Below are positions 11,345 to 21,959 of a DNA stretch of 64,000 nucleotides, in pieces (positions within the stretch are counted from its first letter, which is position 1; each line of letters starts with the position of its first letter). The notes beneath the pieces are model-generated. The model was not told where the DNA came from. It made no database searches and worked only from the letters and a program-made list of their open reading frames with translations. The translations under genes were made by a program, and so were the position numbers. This DNA is from Vandiemenella viatica. Lineage: Eukaryota > Arthropoda > Insecta > Orthoptera > Morabidae. The stretch covers positions 177,762,935 to 177,826,934 of the forward strand of contig CM061921.1 of the NCBI GenBank assembly GCA_031002005.1. Direction: 5' to 3'.

Positions 11345-12367
11345 ATGCCGCGACAGCGTGTACGTGAACCGTATGTGCAGTTGACGGACTATGAGCGAGG
11401 GCGTATAGTGGGCATGCGGGAGGCCGGGTGGACGTACCGCCGAATTGCTCAACATGTTGGCCGCGAGGTCTCCACAGTACATCGATGTTATCGCCAGTGG
11501 TCGGCGGAAGGTGCACGTGCCCGTCGACCTGGGTCCGGACAGCAGCGACGCACGGACGCACGCCAAGACCGTCGCATCCTACGCAGTGCCGTAGGGAACC
11601 GCACCGCCACTTCCCGGCAAATTAGGGACACTGTTGCTCCTGGGGTATCAGAGAGGACCATTCGCAACCGTCTCCATGAAGCTGGGCTACGGTCCCGCGC
11701 ACCGTTAGGTCGTCTTCCGCTCACGCCCCAACATCGTGCAACCCGCCTCCAGTGGTGTCGCGACAGGCGTGTATGGAGGGACGAATGGAGACGTGACGTC
11801 TTCAGTGATGAGAGTCGCTTCTGGCTTGGTGCCAATGATGGTCGTATGCGTGTTTGGCGCCGTGCAGGTGAGCGCCACAATCAGGACTGCATACGACCGA
11901 GGCACACAGGGCCAACACCCGGCATCATGGTGTGGGGAGCGATCTCCTACACTGGCCGTACACCTCTGGTGATCGTCGAGGGGACACTGAACAGTGCACG
12001 GTACATTCAAACCGTCATCGAACCCATCGTACTACCATTCCTAGACCGGCAAGGGAACATGCTGTTCCAACAGGACAATGCATGTCCACATGTATCCCGT
12101 GCTACCCAACGTGCTCTAGAAGGTGTAAGTCAACTACCCTGGCCAGCGAGATCTCCGGATCTGTCCCCCATTGAGCATGTTTGGGACTGGATGAAACGTC
12201 GTCTCACGCGGTCTGCACGTCCAGCACGAACGCTAGTCCAGCTGAGGCGCCAGGTGGAAATGGCTTGGCATGCCGTTCCACAGGACTCCAACCAGCACCT
12301 CTACGATCGTCTCCATGGGAGAATTGCAGCCTGCATTGCTACGAAAGGAAGATATACACGGTACTAG
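11345..12367 (+). CDS. Tc1-like transposase, open frame, DD32E spacing
   Basis: A 340-residue transposase that cuts and pastes its own element between inverted repeats in the nucleus. The start at 11345 (MPRQRVREPY) is chosen because the helix-turn-helix region begins just after it (YERGRIVGMREAGW, residues 16-29; RRIAQHVGREVSTVHRCY, 32-49). The frame is open further upstream, but that part is leader. A basic linker (RRPGSGQQRR) lies at 60-69, and the second DNA-binding part follows at about 100-112 (ERTIRNRLHEAG). The catalytic triad is D155 (FSDESRF), D244 (FQQDNACPH) and E277 (SPDLSPIEHVW). The spacing between the last two is 32 residues by codon count, against 34 in canonical Tc1. Length matches the family. 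No stop or frameshift is seen, so it is potentially functional. Confidence 0.93.
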   Translation: MPRQRVREPYVQLTDYERGRIVGMREAGWTYRRIAQHVGREVSTVHRCYRQWSAEGARARRPGSGQQRRTDARQDRRILRSAVGNRTATSRQIRDTVAPGVSERTIRNRLHEAGLRSRAPLGRLPLTPQHRATRLQWCRDRRVWRDEWRRDVFSDESRFWLGANDGRMRVWRRAGERHNQDCIRPRHTGPTPGIMVWGAISYTGRTPLVIVEGTLNSARYIQTVIEPIVLPFLDRQGNMLFQQDNACPHVSRATQRALEGVSQLPWPARSPDLSPIEHVWDWMKRRLTRSARPARTLVQLRRQVEMAWHAVPQDSNQHLYDRLHGRIAACIATKGRYTRY

Positions 12368-12500
12368 TGCCGACATTGTGCATGCTCTGTTGCCTGTGTC
12401 TATGTGCCTATGGTTCTGTCTGTGTGATCAGATCATGTGTTGTATCTGACCCCAGGAATGTGTATATAAAGTTTCCCATTCCTGGGACAATGAATTCACG

Positions 12501-12527
12501 GTGTTCTTATTTCAATTTCCAGGAGTG
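12501..12527 (-). repeat. Right terminal inverted repeat of the Tc1 element
   Basis: A 27-bp end complementary to 11101-11127 and followed by the TA target at 12528-12529. Confidence 0.93.
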
Positions 12528-12529
12528 TA

Positions 12530-13640
12530 GTTAATGAATTTCTTTTTGTTGAGACGATTTACAAATGCAGCAATTAGAGTATCCGTAATCCGCATTCGTA
12601 TATATAATAAGCATAATGAATTATTATATGTTAGCAGTTAGCATTCTAAATTAAATATACTGATGGTATGTGAAGTAACTAATCGGTAATCAGCAACTGG
12701 TATTATTATTTATTTATTAATGATTGTAAGTACTGTCCCACACCCACTAAACCACAGTTTTTTCATAAGCGATCAAAGCTAGCGTATGTAATTTAACCCA
12801 ACCAAAACACTTACTATGCCTGTATCTAATTTGTACAACAAATCTGTGGGGCTCGGATTACGAGAAGAAATTATTATGCAAATTATTCCACTTCGATTTC
12901 CAATAACTAAGATCCATATTGATTTGGTTCATCAATTCAATAAAATAAATACTCAGCATCTCCCGCCAAGCACTATCGATTCCATGTATTAGAGCCTAGC
13001 TGCAATTGCGAAAAAACACTCCTTTTCACCGCATCTAGTAACTTGTGGGCAGTATAACGTCGGAATCAGTGCAGGTAGCCGAGGGCAGGTGTAACAGCCC
13101 CCACCTACTGGGCTTCTGTTGTGTGCTTTTGTCTTTGAGCGCTTATGTTGTATATCCAACTAAATAACAGTTTAATCATAGATGTACTTACCTTTACAAA
13201 TTATGAAATCTTGAAGTAAATTTTATAAACTTCCACTTATCACTAATAACGTAATAGTAAGACTAATGATGTTGTGTAATGAAACCACTTTTGTAATTAG
13301 CAATAATAAGCAAATTGAGACAACAACGCGTTCTACTCGCGTGCTAAGGCCCTATTCACACAGAAGAGACGTGGCGCGGACTTCGGGCTGAGACATGACG
13401 CGGACGCGCGCATTTTGAAGTTGCTCCTATGGCGGAATTCACACAGAGGCGGCGAGTCAACGACGCGCCCCTTTGAGGTCTGTGCCCCGTCTCTTCGAAG
13501 TCTCTAGGGGCACACCCAAATAGCTAAGAACGAAAAAATCGGTATGTGGATTTTTTTATTAATTGGGTATATAACCCATTAATATTATTAACTTTTTTCT
13601 CACACTTACAGCCGAAATGCGCCCCGAGCAAATGCCCGGT
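12530..13640. other. Non-coding right part of the hAT element
   Basis: AT-rich sequence belonging to the hAT element (right of the Tc1). A GC-rich block at about 13340-13515 with repeated phrases (TTCACACAGA at 13356 and 13439) looks like a separate small insertion, but its ends were not resolved. No coding region was recognised. Confidence 0.4.
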
Positions 13641-13681
13641 TTGCCCCCCCCTCCCCCCTCCCCCCCCTAGAGCCGGCCCTG

Positions 13682-14161
13682 ATGGAGGCCTGTGATATCT
13701 CTGAATTTCCTTTCTTTACCTAATTGTACATTAAAGTCGCCTAATAAAATTTTCACATGGTGTCTTGGTATTTTATTGGTTGTTTCTTCCAGAGTTTTCC
13801 AGAAAGTGTCCACAGGTTCAGGGTCGGTTCTGTTGTATTGATTTGTAGGGGCGTGCATGTTGATAAGGGTGTAAGCTTTAGTAGCTGATTTTATTGAAAG
13901 CAGGGAGACTCTCTCGTTGGGAGAAGTGAAGTCTGTGACTGAGTCGAGTACGGAATTGTGTACGGCTAATCCAGTTCCCAAAAGTGGTGGTTTGTCATTA
14001 ACTTTTATGGCAGGTTTGCCCTTGTAGATTCTGAAATTCTCTGTGTCAAAATGTCCTTCATCTGTGAATCTTGTCTCTTGAAATGCTGTGACTTTCAAGT
14101 AAAATCTTTCCAGGGTGTTGGTGAGTTGTTTTAATTTACCTGTTTTGGTAAGGGTGTTCAC
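13682..14161 (-). pseudogene. LINE endonuclease, N-terminal part
   Basis: An open minus-strand frame reads NTLTKTGKLKQLTN, then TAFQETRF (the conserved Q-E of APE-type endonucleases), a block ending GTGLAVHNS, INMHAPTNQY (the N/H-A-P motif) and KILLGDFNVQLGKE (the G-D-F-N catalytic motif). These are the ordered landmarks of the APE endonuclease that nicks target DNA for LINE integration. At 13682 the frame runs into the hAT end and resumes at 8473 in the same phase with the next endonuclease residues. Motifs look intact, but the gene is broken by the insertion and by downstream stops. Confidence 0.8.
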
Positions 14162-14625
14162 ATTTACTGTACCAATAAAGTTTCTCTGTTTAGTTTTGAG
14201 AGTATGAAGAGTTTATGAGAAGCTCCGATTCTTCTCCGCATGATGTCCCTGATCCACCAGAATCCGATGCTCAGGTGAATCCAGCCTATTAGCTGGTGCA
14301 TGGGGTAGTGATGCTATGATTGTCTTTTCCATCATGCGTTCAAGTTGAAATTTGGTTTTTGTGGTGATCTTAGTTGAGATCACAGGTGTGCGACTCGATT
14401 TGTAAAGTCGAGAAGATTTGAATGCAGCCGCCTCAACTAGAGGAACAGACGCAGACCACTGGCCGTCGGCTCCCGAACAGACACCAATGGGATTATGTTT
14501 GTTAGTTTTTGGTCCACCTTGGGTATTTTAAATCCCCAGTACCACCTATATCTAGGAGGCTTTCCCCTATTCACCACCTGGGGAGGCGCCCGATGGGGGT
14601 ACTAACAAGCCCACCATATATATAT
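14162..14625 (-). other. 5' leader region of the RTE-like LINE
   Basis: The sequence continues upstream of the endonuclease without recognised domains. It contains a GC-rich segment (GGGGAGGCGCCCGATGGGGG at about 14581) and ends near TA-repeat sequence at about 14618-14630, which I take as the 5' boundary. The junction with the next LINE (14640) is close. Confidence 0.45.
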
Positions 14626-14639
14626 ATGACTACAATTCA

Positions 14640-16610
14640 TACAACACATTAAAAATAAAAGAGAAAAAACAAACAAGGGGTTAATTCCATTGAATCCTTC
14701 ACAAAAAACTATTAAAATCTCTCTCCTCTAGCCATTTACCTAGTTTTTCTCTGAAACTTGCAACAGTTCTGGTTCTTTCTACTTCTTCAGGTAATTTGTT
14801 ATTTATTTTTAAACCTTTGTGCAAAACTGTTTTCTGTGCTTTACTACTTCTATTATAAGTCGAATAGGAATGGCTTGCCTGACATGTCTTAAATTTATAT
14901 ACATCATTATTCTTTTGTACTAATCTAGACACGTATCTTAGTAATAATCAACTTTCCAACCTATATACAAAAGTAAGTACATCTCTAATTATTTCCTTTT
15001 CAATATGTAAATATCCTAAGTCCTTAAGCATCTTACTAACATTTTCAGTTCGTCTTTTATTTATGACAGCCCTCAGTCCTTTATTAAAATTATTTTGGAA
15101 TTTCATAATTTCTCTTTTGCTTGCCATGATTAATAATGTGGAGCAGTATCTTATGTGAGGCAGCACAATTGCTTTAAACAATAGCTGATTACCTGATTTA
15201 GACAACACTTTTCTTAATTTGTATATTAAATTTACCTTTTTTGCTAATTTTTTGTTTATATAATCTACATGATCTATAAACTTAAGCTTATTATTTATAA
15301 CTATGCCCAGATATTTATAATTTTTAACCCAATTAATTTTAGTTCCATTTACCACAAAGAATGCAGTGCTTCTGCCTGTTCCCTAAACATTTTCTTTCTT
15401 ATCACCATACATGTTGTTTTTGCCACAGTCAGACTTAACAAATTTTTATTTAGCAATTCATTAACTAATTTTAACTCATTATTAATTTCCTGTATCAAAT
15501 TTTATAGATTTTTCCATAATAATATATTAGTGAGTAATCTGCAAATATGTGCATTTTATAATTCTTTAGTATTTCTGCCAGATCATTTATATACAATATA
15601 AATAATAAGGGACCCAGTTCATTACCTTGGGGAACTCCATGTTTCACTTCTCTTTCTTCTGATAGAACCTTATTGAACCTAACCTTCCGATACCTCTTTG
15701 TTAAATAATTTTCTAACCAATTATAAACCTCCCCAGTGGTGTTATACATATTTTTTAATTTTGTTAACAGCAGTTCCCTGTTTACAGCTTCAGATGCTCG
15801 CCTAAAGTACAAAAATACTGCTATTACTCCCTCTCCCATAACTATTGCCTCTAACCAGTTTTCTACAACCAACTGAATTGCTGTGTCTGTACTATGCTGT
15901 TCCCTAAATTCTGAATTGGTATTCAGTTATGAGATCATTTTCCTTTGTAAAACTTATTAATGTCTCATAAGCTATTATTTCGATAAGTTTTTCAATCAAT
16001 GGCAAATGATTTATTGGCATAAGATCTACACACTTTGAACTACCCTTTAATTTAGGAACTGGTTTAATAATAGATGTTTTTAATTCCTTTGGCAATATTC
16101 TTTGTTTCAATGATTCATTAATTATACTAGTTACTATACTTCCTACCACTGGCCATACACTTCTTGATACCTCACGGCTTACTCCATCAGAACCCATTAT
16201 ATTTCGAATTATAACACCAATTTTTTTCTCCGTCACTTCATGAAATTTGCTAAGGTGATTATCAATGGTGGGTGTCATTACATATTCATCTGTTTTGGGG
16301 ATATTTTCTACTAACTCCTCAATACTTTCAATATAGAAGTCTAACCTATTTGCTATTTCTTTCGAATTAAATACATAATCTTTGCCGAATATTACATATT
16401 TTAATGCCCTGTCCTTGTTTTTATACAAAGTTTTTAAGCGATTCCATAATTTTGTTGGTTTGTTCTTATATCCTATAAATTGTTCCTCGTAGATCTGTTG
16501 TTTACTATCCCTCCATAGCTTTACAAAATTATTCCTATATTGTTTATACTCATTCCATGCCTCATCTCTATTTACTGTGGTAACATTTGAATATTCACGT
16601 TCAGTAGAAC
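14640..16610 (-). pseudogene. CR1/Jockey-like LINE reverse transcriptase, decayed and 5'-truncated
   Basis: From 16610 downward the minus strand encodes a linker (NEYKQYRNNFVKLWRDSKQQ), the pre-RT domain (MGSDGVSREV in place of the usual GxDGI/V) and finger motifs (LPKELKTSIIKPVPKLK). Next come motif A (AVFLYFRRASEAVNRELL), motif B (VKHGVPQGNELGPLLFILY), a mutated catalytic box (FADYS instead of FADDT), and the thumb (NYKYLGIVINNKLKFIDHV). A C-terminal domain ends in EERDFNSFL at about 14699. It is split over four frames, and the catalytic box has lost an aspartate, so it is inactive. The endonuclease is absent, consistent with 5' truncation near 16610. Confidence 0.8.
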
Positions 16611-16619
16611 ATTAACTGA

Positions 16620-17118
16620 TATTGACTGAGATTTAAAGTACTTCCCGACCTTAGGATTTCGCCAAAAAGATACGCGCTTCAGTCTACGGTAATCTCACGC
16701 GCTACAGAAACTGTTCACCATCGACAGAACAGATCTTCACCGACAATTACCGAATACGTGGACCCTTTCGGACAGTGCTGCTTGTTTTCTGGATCATTAT
16801 TTGGAGGGTGGTGGCGGCATCCTTTGATCATGACAGTAACCCCAATTACATTCTACTTTGGATGTCATGACAGTGTCTTAACAAATTTGAATTTGAGTTA
16901 AGAACCTTGTCACAGTATGTGCAAATATGTATACATTCCCCCATCTTCCATGCAGTGCCGGGATGGTGGGGAGATTTGCACACGTCATCGAATCACGAGC
17001 GTCTGAGGGTACATGTCCAAGACTCCGGCCGAGTAACATCGTGGCGTAGTGGACGTCATATTGAACCGCCAACGAACGTCTGACACGGCAGCACTTGTTC
17101 AAGCTCAGGTGCACCAAG
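16620..17118 (+). other. Leader sequence of a Jockey-type LINE (probable)
   Basis: GC-richer sequence directly upstream of the plus-strand gag-like frame. I see no coding resemblance and infer that it is the 5' untranslated region of that element. Confidence 0.35.
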
Positions 17119-18240
17119 CATGTCGTCAGACGCTGCCAATAGGAAGACTGCGACCGCCAAGAGGAGAGTAGGCGGGGACCCGCCGCCAGTGACCCTCTCT
17201 CAAGCAGCTCTCGACGAGTTGATGGAGGAAGCTGTGCGGAAACCGCCGCCGCCGGCGACGCGACCAGTCGCCGCTGCTGTACTTGAGGGACCTGCAATCC
17301 CAATCCTGTTCGGCTACAGCGGCAACTATTGCAGCCTGTTAACCCAGCTGCAAAACGTCACGGAGCTGCCTATCTTCTGTTGGCCTGTGGACGAAGGTGT
17401 GATGATTCACACCTCCAACATCCGGGACTTCTGCGCAGTACTGAGGGCTCGCCCGGATGGGATCAATGCCTTCAAATGCTACATCCCAGACAGTGGGACG
17501 ACCGTACCGGATGCCCCTGTGCAGACGGATGCCCTCTGTGCAGACGGATGCCTTTGTGCAGACGGTGCGGAAACCCAAGACCAAGCCGCCCTCCCGCAAA
17601 CTGGCCCAGTGCTTCAAATGTCAAAATTTCTGGCACTGTGCCAGCGAATGCGCCAACCAAGCTAGGTGCGTTCGTTGCGGGGGCGGCCATCGATTGGCGG
17701 ACTGTACACACGACCGCGACGATCCAGTCTGCTGCAACTGCGGCTCTAAGCACGCCGCGTCTTACCGTGGCTGCAGAGCGTGGAAGGAGCAAGCCAAGAC
17801 GCTCCCACAGCGGCGCCAAGTGCCGCACTCGTAGCTCGCTAAGAACCGGCAACAGAACAGCGCTCCTGCTGCCGAGACCACCCCGCAGCAGGCTGCCGCG
17901 CCGAGAAGAAGAAGAAAGAAGACGACGTCACGACCACCAGTGACAAGCCACGAGGTACCACCGCCTTCAGGAGGGGTGACCTGTCGCGGTAACAGCCCAT
18001 GCTGTGACCGCTACCAAGACACAGGTCAAAGGGAGGACAGATTTGCTGCTCTCCTCACTCTCCTCGAAGAACTCGTCAGGCGACTCTCTTCCAGAGAAGC
18101 TCCTCCTACCACGTGACTGCCCTTCCACCTATGGCAGGCCCCTTTCCGCGGCCGGCGTCATTAGAGGTTCTACGAACCAAGACAACCATCAAGACCGACC
18201 AACAACTAGGCCATAACCAACCATCCACAGAGGAAGGAGT
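17119..18240 (+). pseudogene. LINE ORF1 (gag-like, zinc-knuckle) with frameshift
   Basis: A gag-like protein starting MSSDAANRKTATAKRRVGG runs through a proline-rich segment and a conserved block (IPILFGYSGNYCSLLTQLQN, then INAFKCYIP). After a frame change it continues with three zinc-knuckle-type clusters: CFKCQNFWHCASEC, CVRCGGGHRLADC and CCNCGSKHAASYRGC. This is the usual ORF1 of Jockey/I-type LINEs, which binds LINE RNA. The frame break maps to a triplicated 18-bp sequence (17510-17564) whose middle copy has one extra base. A basic, frame-shifted tail continues to about 18240. No RT follows on this strand, because a minus-strand LINE begins at 18378. Confidence 0.75.
17510..17564 (+). repeat. 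Three tandem 18/19-bp units inside the LINE ORF1
   Basis: The units are 17510-17527 (18 bp), 17528-17546 (19 bp) and 17547-17564 (18 bp), each beginning GATGCC and ending TGTGCAGACG. In frame they would repeat the hexapeptide DAxVQT. The extra base in the middle unit shifts the reading frame. Confidence 0.85.
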
Positions 18241-18377
18241 AAATGTCCACCGAAAACAAACTCCAACATATCTGCTCCATAATGGCGGAGCACTTACTGG
18301 CTACTCTGCTGGGAGGGTACACGTGATACCTCCATATCCACGTATCGCCATTGCGACGTCACTTCCGCGTGCCGGGG

Positions 18378-21340
18378 TACATCTACATCCATACTCTGCA
18401 ATTCACAAACATTATGGGTGGCAGAGGGTGCTAAGCACCAATATTAATTCTGTGCATTCCAATCCCGAATAGCACGAGGAAAGAAAGAATACATAAAAGC
18501 ATCAGTATGGCATCCTATTTCTAGAATCTTATCCCTCCGGTCATTGCTACCTAAATAGGTTGGCGGAAGAAGTATTTCATTACACTCTTAAGTCAAAGAA
18601 TTTCGTATTTCTCCAATAAATTCAAACGCAAACGACGTCGTCTGTCTTCCAAACGATCCCAGCCCAATCTGTGTATCCGATCTGTGACGCTTTCATAAGG
18701 GCTGTAGCAACCAGTCACGAATCGTGCGGCTCTCCTCTATTCCATTTCCACTGAGTCCCTTACGATTCGGATCCCAAACTCCACAACAGTAATCCAGATG
18801 CGAACTCACTAGTGTTTTATATGCTATTTCATTTCTATGAGCATTACAATTCCTCAAAATACGACCTATGAATCGTAATTTAGAATTAGCTTTGACTACG
18901 ATGGAAGTTATTTGTAAGTCCCATTTCATGTTGCTTTGTACTATTACCCCCAGATACTTCAGGGAATCAACCGTGTCAACAGCTGAATTGTTTACTTTGT
19001 ACTCGTAAACGAACTGATTCATTTTGTTACTTATCCGCATTACCTAACAGTTTTTACAATTAAGTGTAAGCTGAAATTTAAGGCACCATTCGGAAATAGC
19101 ATCCAAATCGCGCTGAATTTCTAAGCAATCGTCAGAACACCTTATTTCCCTATAGATAACTGTATCGTCGGCAAACAGTCGCAATCAGCATTTAACGTTG
19201 TCACCTAGATCGTTTATAAAAAATTAAGAAAAGATGGGGTCCTATCACACTTCCTTCAGGAACGCCTGAAGTAACATCTAGCATAGAAGAGGCTTCCCGT
19301 CAACAACGACATAGTGTGACCGACCAGTTAGAAAATCACGTATCCATTCGCAAATCTGATCCGATATACCATATGCTCGAATATTCGATAAAAGTCGGTT
19401 GTGTGGTACAGAATCAAAAGATTTCTAAAAATCCAAGAAAATTGTATCAACTAGTGAACCTGCATCGATAACTTTCATTACGTCGTGGGAAAATAAGGCA
19501 AATTGTGTTTCACACGATCTCTTCTTCCGAAATCCGTATTGACACGGTGTAAGTAACTCATTCTCATCTAGAAATTTCATATGTTAGAGCATATGACATG
19601 CTCCAGAATTCTACTGCAGACCGATGTTGGAGATATGGGTCGATATTCTTAGAATCACTGCAATCTCCTCTCTTGAAAACTGGAATTACCTGGGCTATTT
19701 TCCGGTCAGAAGGTACTTTTTCTCTTCTAGAGATGTAAGGAATATATCTGACAGAAATGGTTCAATTTCCTCCTCGTATTCTGAAAATACTCTTACCATC
19801 GTGACCCAGCGTACCCCACTTCAGGAGCTTTAATTGCTTTACAATACCAACGCTATCAATTCGTACCGGATCCATGTCTAATTCTACACGATGAGGTAAA
19901 GTGGGAATGTTTTCGCGCGTGAATGAATTTTTAAATTCGGGGTTAAATACGGTTGCCTTGTCGCGGCTGTCGTCAACTTCCCGACCGTCTTGTATTAGAA
20001 CTGTTGTTACCACTACAACCAACTTTTTTTTATATACGACGAAAATTTCTTAGAGTTTTCGGTGAGGCTCATAGAGAGGGAATTGCATCGAAAGTCATTA
20101 AAGGCCTCACGCATCGCATTCTTAACATGTACCCTAATCTCATCTTACTTAACTAAATCGGTTCGCTGCATCGTCCTTCTTGATCGTGCATGTTTCTTCC
20201 CTTGTTTTTTGAGTAACATTTTAACGTCACGGATATACCATGGGGAATCATTCCCTTCCCTCATTGTCCGTTTCGGTATATACAAGTCCATACTTACTAA
20301 ACGTATGAATCGATGCCACATCTCTTCAACGCTGCCTTTTGCTACTATAAAGGTAAGGTAATTATGCCTCAAAAACTTTCTAAAACACTTTTTGAAGCCT
20401 TTTCGAATCTGTAAACGATCCTTTCTTTTTATTTTTGCGCGTGGTTCTTAATTTTACTATAGCAACTACAGCTGCGTGATCACTTATTCCCATGGTGGTA
20501 GAAACATCCGTGAATAATTCAGGCCTGTTTGTAATGAGAATATGTAAAATAATTTCTTTACCGTTGAGGCATCGCGTTGGTTCAGTTACGAGATGCTCAA
20601 GATTGTGATCTGAGAATAGGTCTAGAATGATTTCGAAAGCTGCTTTATCCCTGCCACCAGTAACGTGAACGTAATTGGTCCAGTGATATATGGCAAGCTG
20701 AAGTCACAACCTATCATTATTGTATGGTCCGGAAATTGACAAGCTGTATTATTTACATTATTACGCCTGCATCTGGTGGACGATAGAAGCAGCCTATCAC
20801 AAGTTTTGTCCTAACTACGTTGAGCTTAATCCATAAGATTTCGCAAACAGTATTGACATCTATTTCGTTACATGGGAGGTACTTACTAACAGCTATAAAC
20901 ACACCCCCTCCATGGGAATGCAACCTATCCTTACGTAAAACGTTCATGTTGCTATTAAAGATTTCATTGGAACTTGTATCCGGTTTTAACCAACTTTCTG
21001 TGCCTATTACGATATCAGCATCTGTACTACGAATAACGTTTTGGAGATCAGGCTGCTTATTACAAACACTTCTGTAGTTAATTACTAGATTTTTTAATTT
21101 TCGAGATTATTTTAAGCTACCCCTAACACGCGGTGCTGAATTTATTTGGGCTGTCCGTAAATGAATTTCCTGTTCAGGGTCATCCTCCCTCAGCCTAAAA
21201 AAACTGCTAATGCACTCCACTCGTGTAGCCGATTCACGTGTGTAGTGGACACCTGATCTATCCAAGGGATCCCTACATGACTCAAGAGAAGAGATTTGTG
21301 CACGGCATCGAGTGTACCCATAGACGCTCGAGTTACTAGT
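18378..21340 (-). pseudogene. CR1-like LINE with endonuclease and reverse transcriptase, decayed
   Basis: The minus strand reads in order through a leader with HKSLLLSHVG and endonuclease blocks (NYRSVCNKQPDLQNVI, IVIGTESWLKPDTSS, RKDRLHSHGGGVFIAV, IGCFYRPP). Next come pre-RT (DSRDKATVFNPEF) and RT segments, including an intact FADDT box (RLFADDTVIYREI at about 19170) and the thumb (DSLKYLGVIVQSNMKWDLQI). The C-terminal fragment ends near 18700. The 3' end matches the ACATCTACATC plus GGTGGCAGAGGGTGC sequence near 18377-18435, a tail shared with the LINE at 46243. Many stops and frameshifts make it inactive, but nearly full length (about 2.9 kb) is present. Confidence 0.8.
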
Positions 21341-21640
21341 TTCAGTATTAAAAAAAAAAGTTTGATCTACCCACCTGAAATATAGTATTTTTGCGTACTA
21401 TATATTTTTTCAACAGTATATAGTACATAGATCCGAAATACAGTACAATACTACATACTTTATAGTACGGTTGGCAACCTTATGTATTACAAACAATAGA
21501 GAAACCGAGGACAAGTTGAAGAAGCTGGTACATAGTATTTGAGCCGAAACCTGCAATGGAAGGATATCTGTATTTTGTTAATTTCGCAGAAGAAGGGATG
21601 AGTTTCACAAAAAAAAAAAAAAATCAAAAAAAAAAAAAAA
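21341..21640. other. Region just downstream of the ASS gene
   Basis: It contains short A runs (21350-21360, 21610-21640) and a cluster of TAGTAC/GTACTA palindromic phrases at about 21380-21475 that look like a small worn inverted-repeat element. The A runs at 21610-21640 read as U-rich sequence on the ASS strand. Confidence 0.4.
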
Positions 21641-21959
21641 TCGAAGCATTTATTTTTTATTCAATGGTAATTGTTGATTGTTTATAACTCTAAATTTTGA
21701 GCCACATAAGTGATTGAAACGAATAAACATAGACAGATTGTACTCAACTACAATCCAGCCTGTAGATATATGATAACGGCGTGTTCACAAAAGGCGTACG
21801 TCATAAAACAAAGAAGGTGAAGTTTTTGTTTATTTTTTTCTTGTTACTTAAAAATCCCCACGAGTGAGTACAAAATTTACAAAGTTGCTGACTAATGAGT
21901 GTCTGTTAGTTTTCCTGATAGAACAGGTGCAATAGCAAATTTGTTGTTTTAGTGGCTAC
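21641..21959 (-). other. Probable 3'UTR of argininosuccinate synthase
   Basis: About 320 bases between the stop codon and two poly(A) signals, without reading frames or repeats of note. The length and end signals are inferred from sequence only. Confidence 0.6.
21649..21661 (-). terminator. Two AATAAA polyadenylation signals
   Basis: On the minus strand AATAAA occurs twice (21661-21656 and 21654-21649). It is followed immediately by long T tracts, which fit the U-rich downstream element of a cleavage site. They lie about 300 bases after the ASS stop codon. Confidence 0.6.

Larger units (their letters stand above)
11101..12527 (+). mobile_element. Complete Tc1/mariner transposon
   Basis: Perfect 27-bp terminal inverted repeats (11101-11127 and 12501-12527, beginning CACTCCTGGAAATTG) are flanked by TA on both sides (11099-11100 and 12528-12529). 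TA is the hallmark target duplication of Tc1/mariner elements. The 1,427-bp element contains one uninterrupted transposase gene (11345-12367). Its GC content is clearly higher than the AT-rich hAT element it interrupts. Identical ends and an open frame suggest a recent arrival, and perhaps horizontal transfer, which is common in this superfamily. Confidence 0.95.
8474..13681 (-). mobile_element. hAT DNA transposon inserted in the LINE
   Basis: The terminal inverted repeats are CAGGGTCCGCTCTAG at 8474 and, reverse-complemented from 13681, CAGGGCCGGCTCTAG (13 of 15 match). They are flanked by the direct repeat ATGGAGG at 8467-8473 and 13682-13688. If the ends are shifted by one base an 8-bp duplication is obtained, as expected for hAT elements. 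It encodes a decayed DUF4371-type transposase on the minus strand (about 9190-10420). It carries two younger insertions, a SINE (8499-8755) and a Tc1 (11101-12527); without them the element is about 3.5 kb. Poly(C)/poly(G) runs near 13644-13668 adjoin the right end. Confidence 0.8.
5945..14625 (-). mobile_element. RTE-like LINE, split by a hAT element at 8474-13681
   Basis: The 5' part (13682-14625) encodes the start of an APE-type endonuclease. The 3' part (5945-8473) encodes the endonuclease end, the reverse transcriptase and the C-terminal tail. The two parts join exactly across the hAT insertion: the 7-bp sequence ATGGAGG (plus strand) occurs on both sides, and the reading frame of the endonuclease continues across it once one copy is discounted. 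Without the insert the LINE is about 3.5 kb, usual for RTE-type elements. The AT-rich simple sequence near 5950-5980 probably marks the 3' tail. The coding region has at least one in-frame stop and frameshifts, so it is inactive. Confidence 0.8.

Noticed and set aside
11324..12174. Several open frames opposite or overlapping the Tc1 gene
   Set aside because: They are shadows created by the GC-rich codons of the real transposase and contain no family motifs.
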